Part shown: positions 30,855 through 38,410 of the stretch, in pieces
Layout: each line of letters starts with the position of its first letter
Numbering within the stretch: position 1 is the stretch's first letter
NCBI GenBank assembly: GCA_029959905.1
Contig: JASCNZ010000005.1
Span: 33,114-97,113 of the forward strand
DNA: 64,000 nucleotides
Direction of reading: 5' to 3'
DNA from: Microbacteriaceae bacterium PS02344
GTDB lineage: Bacteria > Actinomycetota > Actinomycetes > Actinomycetales > Microbacteriaceae
Translations under genes and position numbers: made by a program
The notes under the pieces: model-generated
Told to the model about the DNA's origin: nothing
What the model saw: only the letters and a program-made list of their open reading frames with translations
Database searches by the model: none

Positions 30855-31721
30855 ATGAGCACCCAGTCGACCCTCGTCTCGTTCGCCGGTGGGGCCACCC
30901 GCGGTGAGAGCGTCGTCACCCGCGTCGAGCCCAGCCCGCGGGGGGCGGCGGTCGTCGTCGCATCGACTCCGTTCCACCCGGTCGACCACACGTGGCCCGA
31001 TCAGCCCGGCGATGCCGGTGAGATCATCGCAGGCGACCAGCGCGCGGCGGTGACGGAGGCGGTCATGGCCGCCGTCGGCCCCGAGGGGCAGTTCGCCGTC
31101 GGCACCGATATCCCCGTGCGCCGTGGCACTGAGGGCTGGGTGTGGCTCGTCGCCCATCTGCTCGACGACCCCGCTCCGTCCTGGGTCGTAGAACGAGCCG
31201 AAGTCGCGCTCGAGGTCGACGACGAACAGCGCGACGGTCTGAGCCGCGGGCACACCGCCTGCCACCTGGCGTCATTGGCTCTCGATCTCGCCCTCGCCGA
31301 CCTGTGGCGGAAGGACCCGGGCGAGGACGCGCTGGGGAACCCCGACTTCGAGGGGCGGGCGAACCAGTCCAGCCGTATCCACGCCGACGGCAGCGTCGAC
31401 GAGTACCGCCTCGGCAAGAGTCTGCGACGCGCCGGCTTCGACACCGAGACGTTCGCCGCCACGCTCGCCGAACGCCAGGAGCGGGTCAACGCGCAGCTCG
31501 CGCGCTGGGTCGAGTCGGCGGCTGCGAGCAGCATCGAGACCGACGGTCCGACCATCACCGACCGGCGGAGGTGGCGCTGCGCTCTTCCCGAGGGGGAGGC
31601 GATCATCCTCTGCGGCGGCACGCACGTCGAGTCGCTCGGTTCGTTCGCCCGCATCCGCGTGCAGCTCGACCTGAGCGACCCGCAGCTGCTCGTGATGACC
31701 ACCACGGCGACTCCGGCCTGA
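30855..31721 (+). CDS. Alanyl-tRNA editing (AlaX-like) metal-dependent hydrolase
   Basis: A 288-residue protein resembling the editing domain of alanyl-tRNA synthetase, which removes wrongly attached Ser or Gly from tRNA-Ala. The zinc ligands fit the HxxxH plus CxxxH rule: SRGHTACHLASLA mid-protein and ILCGGTHVESLGSF near the C-terminus. The N-terminal ~90 residues form a beta-rich region (VVVASTPFHPVDHTWPDQPG). It starts eight bases after ispG, so it is probably in the same transcript. Substrate is inferred from the family only. Confidence 0.8.
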   Translation: MSTQSTLVSFAGGATRGESVVTRVEPSPRGAAVVVASTPFHPVDHTWPDQPGDAGEIIAGDQRAAVTEAVMAAVGPEGQFAVGTDIPVRRGTEGWVWLVAHLLDDPAPSWVVERAEVALEVDDEQRDGLSRGHTACHLASLALDLALADLWRKDPGEDALGNPDFEGRANQSSRIHADGSVDEYRLGKSLRRAGFDTETFAATLAERQERVNAQLARWVESAAASSIETDGPTITDRRRWRCALPEGEAIILCGGTHVESLGSFARIRVQLDLSDPQLLVMTTTATPA

Positions 31722-31746
31722 GCAGCCGGCGCCGTCGGTACGGCTC

Positions 31747-33165
31747 TCAGAGCGAGAACACCACCTCGCCCCGGCGGATGTCTGTGCTCTCCAGCCGCAG
31801 GACGACCGCGTCGCCCACGCGTGCGTCGGGAGCGACCTGCGCGGTCGCGGTGACCGGCGGGTCGGACAGCTGCACGGTCGCACGGTCCTCACCGCGCCGC
31901 GCGATCACCGTGGCCGACAGCTCCCTGCCGATCAGCGGCTGCAGGAGGGCCGCCTCGACGGTGTTCACGGTGGCCGCGTCCAGACGGGAGGCGCGCTGAC
32001 CGGACGCCTGCATGAGGGCGGGCAGCTCGGCCAGCGACTCCCGGGCCCATTCAGGTGCCGGGCGCCCCTCGGCGACGGCGAGGCAGATCGCCAGGCCCCA
32101 CCGGTCGACGAGGCGCCGCAGGGGCGCCGTGACGTGCGCGTAGGGAGCGGCGATCGCCGCCTGACGCGTCTCGGCGGGCGGCGTCCCGTCGAACGCGACG
32201 TATCCGGCCCCGCGGAAGAGAGCCGCCGCGGCCTGCAGCACGGACAGAGTCCGGGGATCGGCGCGGTCGAGTCCCGCGAGGTACGCGCCGTACCGACCGG
32301 CTTCCCACGGCCGCCCCAGCACGCGCGTCTGCGTGCGGAAGGCGGCGAACGCCGCCTCGTCCGGCTCGGGCATGGTTCGCAGGATGCCCACACCCGCGCC
32401 GAGCATCATCTCGGCCGCCGCGATACCGGTCATGAGGGACAGCTGGGCATTCCAGTCCTCGACCGGCAGGGGATGGCGGCGTTCGATCGCGTACGCGCCG
32501 TCTTCCGACCGGACGATCTCCTCGTCGGGGAGGTTGAGGCTCGCCCCGCCGCGCTCGCGCTCCTGCGCCAGACGCAGGCGACCGATCTCCGGCAGCAGCT
32601 CAGCGGGTCCGGCGTCGCCGCGTTCGATGGCCGCCTGCGTCGCCACGTAGTCCAGCTGCGCACGCGACCGGATGAGCGCGCGTTCGAGGCGGGTGCGGGC
32701 GACCACCCCCGCGGCGTCGAGGTCGAACGTCCAGACCAGGGCGGTCCGGTCGACGCCGGGGAGGAGGGAGACCCGGTCCTCGCTGAGCACCGGTGGATGC
32801 AGAGGGATCGTGCCGTCTGCGGCGTACAGGGTCTGTCCGCGGCGTCGGGCCTCCGCATCCACCGCCCCTCCGGGGTGCACGAACGCGGGGACGTCCGCGA
32901 TCGCGTAATGCACCGTGTACCCGTCGCCGCGCCGCGCGAGGTGGAATGCCTGGTCGAGGTCGCGGGCGCCGGCAGGGTCGAGTGTCGCGAAGGCGACGTC
33001 GCGCAGATCCCGATCGGGCGCCGCCGCGTGTGCGGCCTGCGCCTCGGCGAGCACGGCCTGGGGGAACTCGATCGGCGCATCCACCTCGGCGCGGAGCGCG
33101 GCCAACGCCGCGGCGAGTTCGGTCCGGGCGGCCGAGGAGGAGACGTGCGTGCGACGCTGGGGCAT
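31747..33165 (-). CDS. RNB-domain ribonuclease (RNase II/R family, short form)
   Basis: A 472-residue protein with the RNB catalytic domain and little else. The catalytic acidic cluster lies in AFATLDPAGARDLDQAFHLARRGDGYTVHYAIADV (cited by its key parts DPAGARDLDQAF and YAIADV), near residues 60-100; YAHVTAPLRRLVDRW is the second family block near 350. It ends in a ~55-residue S1-like beta region (TAQVAPDARVGDAVVLRLE). N-terminal cold-shock domains are absent. It should degrade RNA from the 3' end; the substrate is unknown. Confidence 0.88.
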   Translation of the reverse strand: MPQRRTHVSSSAARTELAAALAALRAEVDAPIEFPQAVLAEAQAAHAAAPDRDLRDVAFATLDPAGARDLDQAFHLARRGDGYTVHYAIADVPAFVHPGGAVDAEARRRGQTLYAADGTIPLHPPVLSEDRVSLLPGVDRTALVWTFDLDAAGVVARTRLERALIRSRAQLDYVATQAAIERGDAGPAELLPEIGRLRLAQERERGGASLNLPDEEIVRSEDGAYAIERRHPLPVEDWNAQLSLMTGIAAAEMMLGAGVGILRTMPEPDEAAFAAFRTQTRVLGRPWEAGRYGAYLAGLDRADPRTLSVLQAAAALFRGAGYVAFDGTPPAETRQAAIAAPYAHVTAPLRRLVDRWGLAICLAVAEGRPAPEWARESLAELPALMQASGQRASRLDAATVNTVEAALLQPLIGRELSATVIARRGEDRATVQLSDPPVTATAQVAPDARVGDAVVLRLESTDIRRGEVVFSL

Positions 33166-33171
33166 GCGTCC

Positions 33172-33177
33172 ACCCTA
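33172..33177 (-). promoter_or_regulatory. Candidate -10 box of the RNB ribonuclease gene
   Basis: TAGGGT on the minus strand, six bases before the ATG at 33165. Confidence 0.5.
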
Positions 33178-33214
33178 GGCGTGCGGCCTCGGCCCGCCGC
33201 GTGCCGACGGGCGT

Positions 33215-33220
33215 TAGCGT
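33215..33220 (+). promoter_or_regulatory. Candidate -10 box of the PEP mutase-like gene
   Basis: TAGCGT, seven bases before the ATG at 33228. Confidence 0.45.
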
Positions 33221-33227
33221 GGGAGGC

Positions 33228-33998
33228 ATGACCACCGCATCGAAGGCCCAGACCCTCGTCGACCTCTACCACGCCCCCGAGATCCTCCGCGTCGTGAACG
33301 TGTGGGACGTCGTCTCCGCGCGCGCCGTCGCGAACCTGCCCGAGACCCGAGCCGTCGCCACCGCAGGGCACGGCGTCGCCGCCTCCTTCGGATACGAAGA
33401 CGGCACGACCCCGCGCGACGTCATGATCGACATGGTCGGGCGCATCGCGGCATCCGTCTCGGTGCCCGTCACGGCCGATCTCGACGACGGGTACGGTGAC
33501 GCGGGCGAGACCACGCGCCTCGCCATCGCCGCCGGCGTCGTCGGGGCGAACGTCGAGGACCGGCTCAAGCCGCTCGACGAGTCGGTCGCGGTCGTCGAGG
33601 CGATCGTGCGCGCCGCGGAAGAGGAGGGCGTCCCCTTCGCGCTCAACGCCCGCACCGACGCATTCGTGCGCGGGGGGTCGCGTCCCGTCGAAGAGAGCAT
33701 CGCCGACGCGATCCAGCGCGGTCGTGCCTTCCTCGATGCGGGGGCGACCTCGGTGTTCGTCCCCGGCATCCTGGACGCGCACGTCACCCGCCGTCTCGTC
33801 GAGGGAATCGGCGACCGCAAGGTCAGCGTGATCGGGCTTCCCGGCGCGCTCGCCGCATCGGAGTACGAGAAGCTGGGCGTCGCGCGCATCTCCTACGGGC
33901 CGCTCCCGCAGCGGGTCGCCCTCACCGCCCTGCAGGAGCTCGCCGCCGACCTCTACCAGGGCGGAGTGGTCCCCTCCGGTCTCCCGGCGCTGAACTGA
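33228..33998 (+). CDS. Isocitrate lyase/PEP mutase superfamily protein
   Basis: A 256-residue TIM-barrel protein of the PEP mutase/isocitrate lyase superfamily. Recognisable parts are VVNVWDVVSARAVANL, a VTADLDDGYGD metal-binding segment, GANVEDRL and ALNARTDAF. The KKCGH-type loop of isocitrate lyase is absent, so it is not a glyoxylate-cycle enzyme; methylisocitrate- or oxaloacetate-type cleavage is possible but unproven. A long upstream open frame antisense to the RNB gene is spurious. Confidence 0.82.
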   Translation: MTTASKAQTLVDLYHAPEILRVVNVWDVVSARAVANLPETRAVATAGHGVAASFGYEDGTTPRDVMIDMVGRIAASVSVPVTADLDDGYGDAGETTRLAIAAGVVGANVEDRLKPLDESVAVVEAIVRAAEEEGVPFALNARTDAFVRGGSRPVEESIADAIQRGRAFLDAGATSVFVPGILDAHVTRRLVEGIGDRKVSVIGLPGALAASEYEKLGVARISYGPLPQRVALTALQELAADLYQGGVVPSGLPALN

Positions 33999-34032
33999 GC
34001 GACGCACCGCAGAGCGGGTGACCGCGGGTCAC

Positions 34033-34038
34033 TAGACT
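34033..34038 (+). promoter_or_regulatory. Candidate -10 box of proS
   Basis: TAGACT, six bases before the GTG at 34045. Confidence 0.55.
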
Positions 34039-34044
34039 TGGCCC

Positions 34045-35802
34045 GTGGTCACTCGTCTCTCGAATTTCTTCCTCCGCACCCTCCGCGAAGACCCTGCCGG
34101 CGCAGAGGTCGCCAGTCACAAGCTGCTGATCCGGGCGGGCTACATCCGACCGCAGGCGGCCGGGATTTTCGCCTGGCTCCCGCTCGGACTGCGCGTCAAG
34201 GCGCGCATCGAGAAGGTCGTGCGCGAGGAGATGGCGAACGCCGGCGCGCAGGAGGTCCACTTCCCTGCGCTCATGCCGCGCGAGGCGTACGAGGCGACCG
34301 GCCGCTGGGACGAGTACGGCGACCTGCTGTTCCGCCTGCAGGACCGGAAGGGCGGTGACTACCTTCTCGCCCCGACGCATGAAGAGGCGTTCACGCTCCT
34401 CGTGAAAGACCTGTACTCGTCCTACAAGGACCTGCCCCTGACGATCTACCAGATCCAGGACAAGTACCGCGACGAGGCCCGGCCGCGCGCCGGTCTGCTC
34501 CGCGGGCGGGAGTTCACGATGAAGGACGCGTACTCCTTCGACTCCTCCGACGCCGGCCTCGACGCGAGCTACCAGGCCCAGCGCGACGCGTACGAGCGCA
34601 TCTTCCAGCGTCTCGGGCTCGAGTACGCGATCGTGCAGGCGGATGCCGGTGCGATGGGCGGCTCCCGCAGCGAGGAGTTCCTGCACCCCACGCCCGTCGG
34701 CGAGGACACGTTCGTTCGCAGCGCCGGCGGCTACGCGGCCAACGTCGAGGCGTTCACGACGGCTGTCCTGGACGCGATCCCGTTCGATGCCGACGCATCC
34801 CCGGTGATCTTCGACTCGCCCGACACGCCGACCATCGAGACGCTGGTCGCGCACACGAACGCGGTGCTCGACGGCGAATACACCGCCGCAGACACCCTGA
34901 AGAACGTCGTGCTGGCGCTCACTCATCTCGACGGCACCCGCGAGCTCGTCGTCGTCGGCATCCCCGGCGACCGCGAGGTCGACGAGAAGCGGGCGGAGGT
35001 CGCCTTCGCCCCGGCCGAGGTGACGACGGCGACCGCCGAGGACTTCGAGAACAACCCGCTCCTGGTGAAGGGGTACATCGGCCCGTGGTCGCCCACGGGA
35101 GCGGTGCTCGGCGAGGAGTCCGCCACGGGCATCCGCTATCTCGTGGACCCGCGCGTGAGCGAGGGAACGAGCTGGATCACCGGCGCGAACATCGACCAGA
35201 AGCACGCGCACTCGGTCGTCGCGGGCCGGGACTTCGAGGCCGACGGCATCGTCGAGATCGCCAACGTACGCGCCGGCGACCCCGCTCCGGACGGCTCGGG
35301 TCCGGTCGAGCTCGCGCGCGGCATGGAGATCGGTCACGTCTTCCAGCTCGGCCGCAAGTACGCCGAGGCGCTCGGTCTCAAGGTGCTCGACGAGAACGGC
35401 AAGCTCGTCACGGTGACGATGGGGTCGTACGGTATCGGGGTCACCCGCATCCTCGCGATCATCGCCGAGCTCAACAACGACGACAAGGGTCTGATCTGGC
35501 CGCCGTCCGTCGCGCCGTTCGATGTGCAGGTCGTCGCCGCCGGCCGCGATCAGGTCGCGTTCGACGTCGCGACCGAGCTGTCGGCGTCGCTCGAGGCTGC
35601 GGGACTCGACGTGCTCTACGACGACCGCCCGAAGGTCTCGCCCGGTGTGAAGTTCGGCGACGCCGAGCTGGTCGGGGTGCCGTGGATCGTCATCGTGGGC
35701 CGCGGTGCCGCCGAAGGCCAGGTCGAGCTGTGGGATCGCGCAGGGGGAGTGCGGGAGGCCGTCTCCATCGATGAGGCGCGCGCCCGACTGACCACCCGCT
35801 GA
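34045..35802 (+). CDS. proS: Prolyl-tRNA synthetase, bacterial type
   Basis: This class II synthetase charges tRNA-Pro. The 585-residue length fits the bacterial type with an inserted editing domain. Motif 2 region shows [29 protein letters not shown]; cited in key parts as [10 protein letters not shown] and [11 protein letters not shown]. The INS editing domain spans about residues 230-385. Motif 3 is [14 protein letters not shown] near 455, and the C-terminal anticodon-binding domain ends the protein. The GTG start has no Shine-Dalgarno and fits a leaderless mRNA. Confidence 0.97.
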   Translation: MVTRLSNFFLRTLREDPAGAEVASHKLLIRAGYIRPQAAGIFAWLPLGLRVKARIEKVVREEMANAGAQEVHFPALMPREAYEATGRWDEYGDLLFRLQDRKGGDYLLAPTHEEAFTLLVKDLYSSYKDLPLTIYQIQDKYRDEARPRAGLLRGREFTMKDAYSFDSSDAGLDASYQAQRDAYERIFQRLGLEYAIVQADAGAMGGSRSEEFLHPTPVGEDTFVRSAGGYAANVEAFTTAVLDAIPFDADASPVIFDSPDTPTIETLVAHTNAVLDGEYTAADTLKNVVLALTHLDGTRELVVVGIPGDREVDEKRAEVAFAPAEVTTATAEDFENNPLLVKGYIGPWSPTGAVLGEESATGIRYLVDPRVSEGTSWITGANIDQKHAHSVVAGRDFEADGIVEIANVRAGDPAPDGSGPVELARGMEIGHVFQLGRKYAEALGLKVLDENGKLVTVTMGSYGIGVTRILAIIAELNNDDKGLIWPPSVAPFDVQVVAAGRDQVAFDVATELSASLEAAGLDVLYDDRPKVSPGVKFGDAELVGVPWIVIVGRGAAEGQVELWDRAGGVREAVSIDEARARLTTR

Positions 35803-35899
35803 TCGAGGCGCGGGGGAGTGCGGCCGGGCCGTGCCCCACGCCCGTCGACCCCGGCGTTGCGGGTCGAGGTTCCCGGGCGCGGCGTGACACGCTGGGGGC

Positions 35900-36940
35900 A
35901 TGATCGACGAACCGCTCCCGCAGGCGCTCAGCGCCGAGATCAACGCAGTCCTCGACGAGGCGGGCGTGCACACCGATCGTCGGCTCGTGATGCGGATGCT
36001 GCGCACGGCGATCCTCCTGGGTGAAGACGGCACGAGCCGCCTCGACCTCAAGATCGCCTCGGCGGCTCTCGCGGAGATGCGGGACGCCTTCCGCCTGTTC
36101 GCCCCGTTCAACGGGGTGCCCAAGGTCACCGTCTTCGGCTCGGCGCGCACGCGCACCGACGACCCGCTATACGTGCGCGCACGCGATATGGCGGCTGCCC
36201 TGGCGGGCGACGGTTGGATGGTCGTCACCGGCGCCGGGCCCGGCATCATGCAGGCCGCCGCAGAGGGGGCGGGTCCCGCGTTGTCGCTCGGGGTCTCGAT
36301 CCGGCTGCCGTTCGAGGAGAAGCCCAACGGGATCGTCACCGGGCAGGATCAGGTCGTGGCGATGAAGTACTTCTTCACCCGCAAGCTCATGCTCATGAAG
36401 GAGTCGCAGGGCTTCATCTGCCTGCCGGGCGGTTTCGGAACGCTCGACGAGATGTTCGAGCTGCTCACGCTCCAGCAGACCGGCAAGGCCGAGCCGATGC
36501 CGATCGTGCTGCTGGATCAGACCGGCGGAGAGTTCTGGCAGGGACTGCAGGGCTTCATCGACGAACACCTCGCACCGGCGGGGGTGATCTCGCCGGGCGA
36601 CTTCGATCGAGTGCTCGTGACCGACTCGGTCGAGGAGGCGCGCGCCGAGATCACCGGCTTCTGGCGCAACTACCACTCGCTGCGATGGATCGGCGACAGG
36701 CTCGTGCTGCGCCTGCGCCATGACCCCACCGACGATGAGGTCGAGGGATTGAACCAGCAGTTCGGCGCGCTCGTGGCGAAGGGGCGGATCGAGCGCGTCG
36801 AACCCGCGGCGCCCGAGGTTGCCGACGGTGATGCCCTCGACCTGCCGCGGCTCGCTCTGCACCTCGGCCAACGCGAGGTCGGCAACCTCTTCCAGCTGAT
36901 CCGCGGGGTGAATGCGCTGCCCTCCGCCGCCGGTCGCTGA
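35900..36940 (+). CDS. LOG/TIGR00730-family Rossmann protein, long form
   Basis: A 346-residue protein whose middle part is a 'lysine decarboxylase-like' LOG domain: TVFGSARTRTDDPLY, VVTGAGPGIMQAAAEGA, and the signature CLPGGFGTLDEMFELLT with PGGxGTxxE. True cytokinin-activating LOGs are ~180-200 residues; here ~90 residues precede and ~90 follow the core, so phosphoribohydrolase activity on cytokinin nucleotides is uncertain and another nucleotide is possible. It lies between proS and nusA, at the place where rimP is often found. Confidence 0.83.
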   Translation: MIDEPLPQALSAEINAVLDEAGVHTDRRLVMRMLRTAILLGEDGTSRLDLKIASAALAEMRDAFRLFAPFNGVPKVTVFGSARTRTDDPLYVRARDMAAALAGDGWMVVTGAGPGIMQAAAEGAGPALSLGVSIRLPFEEKPNGIVTGQDQVVAMKYFFTRKLMLMKESQGFICLPGGFGTLDEMFELLTLQQTGKAEPMPIVLLDQTGGEFWQGLQGFIDEHLAPAGVISPGDFDRVLVTDSVEEARAEITGFWRNYHSLRWIGDRLVLRLRHDPTDDEVEGLNQQFGALVAKGRIERVEPAAPEVADGDALDLPRLALHLGQREVGNLFQLIRGVNALPSAAGR

Positions 36941-37033
36941 CGCCGCGTGGCGGCCCGTGCTGCGGCACGGTATCGTTGTACGGATGTGGCGCGTGAGGTT
37001 TCCGCGCGACGAGAGCTGAATAGGGAGGCCGTC

Positions 37034-38017
37034 ATGGACATCGAACTGAGTCTGCTGCGAGGGATCGAGAAGGAGAAGGGCATCCCCTTCGACGAACTCG
37101 TCTCCATCATCGAACAGGCGATCCTGACCGCGTACTCCAAGCACGTCTCCGCGGAGGGCGACCTCCCGGAAGGTGTACGGGTGGACCTCGACCGCAAGAC
37201 CGGTCATGTCGCGGTGCTGCAGCCGGTCACGGACGACGACGGCGCGATCATCGGCGAAGAGGATGCCACGCCGAGCGATTTCGGTCGCATCGCGGCGTTC
37301 GCCGCCAAGCAGGTCATCAGTCAGCGTCTGCGCGACATCGCCGATGACGCGGTGCTCGGAGAGTTCCGCGGCAAGGAGGGCGACATCGTCGCCGGTGTCA
37401 TCCAGCAGGGGCCGAACCCGAAGATGATCCACGTCGACCTCGGCTCGGTCGAGGCGATCCTGCCGCCAGAGGAGCAGGTCCCCGGCGAGGAGTACCCGCA
37501 CGGCGCGCGGCTGCGCGTCTACGTGACCAGCGTGGCGAAGGGTCTCAAGGGTCCGCAGATCACCGTCTCGCGCACGCATCCGGGTCTCGTGCGCAAGCTG
37601 TTCGCACTCGAGGTCCCCGAGATCGCCGCAGGCCTCGTCGACATCGTCTCGCTGGCGCGGGAAGCCGGGCACCGCACCAAGATCGCGGTGCGTGCGAACG
37701 ACCCGGCGATCAACGCCAAGGGGGCGTGCATCGGTGAGCTCGGCCGCCGCGTGCGTGCCGTCACCGAGGAGCTCAACGGGGAGAAGATCGACATCGTCGA
37801 TCACAACCCGGAGCTCGCGGCGTTCGTGGCGAATGCGCTCTCGCCCGCGAAGGTGACCAGCTCGTTCATCCTCGACGCGACGACCAAGGCCGTCCGCGCC
37901 CTCGTCCCCGACTACCAGTTGTCGCTCGCCATCGGCAAGGAGGGGCAGAACGCCCGCCTCGCCGCGAAGCTGACCGGCGCGAAGATCGACATCCAGCCGG
38001 ACAGCGTGCTCGACTGA
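37034..38017 (+). CDS. nusA: Transcription termination/antitermination factor NusA
   Basis: NusA binds RNA polymerase and modulates pausing and termination. The 327-residue actinobacterial form has an N-terminal polymerase-binding domain (ELSLLRGIEKEKGIPF), an S1 domain around residues 110-175 and two KH domains (KIAVRANDPAINAKGACIG, cited as NDPAINAKGACIGELG, and LAIGKEGQNARLAAKLTG). The acidic C-terminal repeats of E. coli NusA are missing, as usual here. The ATG at 37034 has AGGGAGG upstream; the longer frame is not supported. ylxR follows. Confidence 0.96.
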   Translation: MDIELSLLRGIEKEKGIPFDELVSIIEQAILTAYSKHVSAEGDLPEGVRVDLDRKTGHVAVLQPVTDDDGAIIGEEDATPSDFGRIAAFAAKQVISQRLRDIADDAVLGEFRGKEGDIVAGVIQQGPNPKMIHVDLGSVEAILPPEEQVPGEEYPHGARLRVYVTSVAKGLKGPQITVSRTHPGLVRKLFALEVPEIAAGLVDIVSLAREAGHRTKIAVRANDPAINAKGACIGELGRRVRAVTEELNGEKIDIVDHNPELAAFVANALSPAKVTSSFILDATTKAVRALVPDYQLSLAIGKEGQNARLAAKLTGAKIDIQPDSVLD

Positions 38018-38078
38018 GCGCCCGAGGGCCGTCCGACGCGCGCCGCGCGTGCGGATCCCGACGAATCCCAGGTGTAAG

Positions 38079-38351
38079 ATGGAACCCGTACGAACGTGCG
38101 TCGGTTGCCGCACGCGTGCTTCCCGCTCCGCCCTGATCAGGGTGGTGTCCCAGAACGACATCCTCGTCATCGATGAGCGAGCCGTCCTGCCGGGGAGGGG
38201 CGCGTGGGTGCATCCGACGCAGGAATGCATGGATGCCGCGCTGCGGCGCCGTGCTTTCGGACGAGCACTCCGTGTGTCCGCCGCAGTGGACACGCAGACC
38301 ATCGAGAAACGGCTGAACGGCTATGGAAACAAAGTGAACGGCTCGAAATGA
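38079..38351 (+). CDS. ylxR: YlxR family RNA-binding protein
   Basis: A 90-residue DUF448 protein. It starts with the conserved [18 protein letters not shown], has GRGAWVHPTQECMDAALRR, and RAFGRALRV near the end. Two Cys at the N-terminus and one later are typical. YlxR proteins are nucleic-acid binding and in some bacteria modulate RNase P or transcription. The gene sits between nusA and infB, as is usual. TAAGAT overlaps the start codon and may be an internal promoter element rather than a real signal. Confidence 0.88.
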   Translation: MEPVRTCVGCRTRASRSALIRVVSQNDILVIDERAVLPGRGAWVHPTQECMDAALRRRAFGRALRVSAAVDTQTIEKRLNGYGNKVNGSK

Positions 38352-38369
38352 GACCCGTCCGCGACTAAT

Positions 38370-38406
38370 GGTCTGCCCTGTCTGGGCAGACCGCCCCAGA
38401 CAGGAG
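38370..38406 (+). promoter_or_regulatory. Two mutually exclusive hairpins over the infB ribosome-binding site
   Basis: Hairpin A: 38370-38378 (GGTCTGCCC) pairs perfectly with 38384-38392, loop TGTCT. Hairpin B: 38377-38386 (CCTGTCTGGG) pairs with 38395-38404 (CCCAGACAGG), 10 bp, 8-base loop. They share bases 38377-38386, so only one can form. Hairpin B includes A38402-G38404 of the AGGAG Shine-Dalgarno (38402-38406). This is the layout of a translation switch; its signal is unknown. Confidence 0.65.
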
Positions 38407-38410
38407 AATT

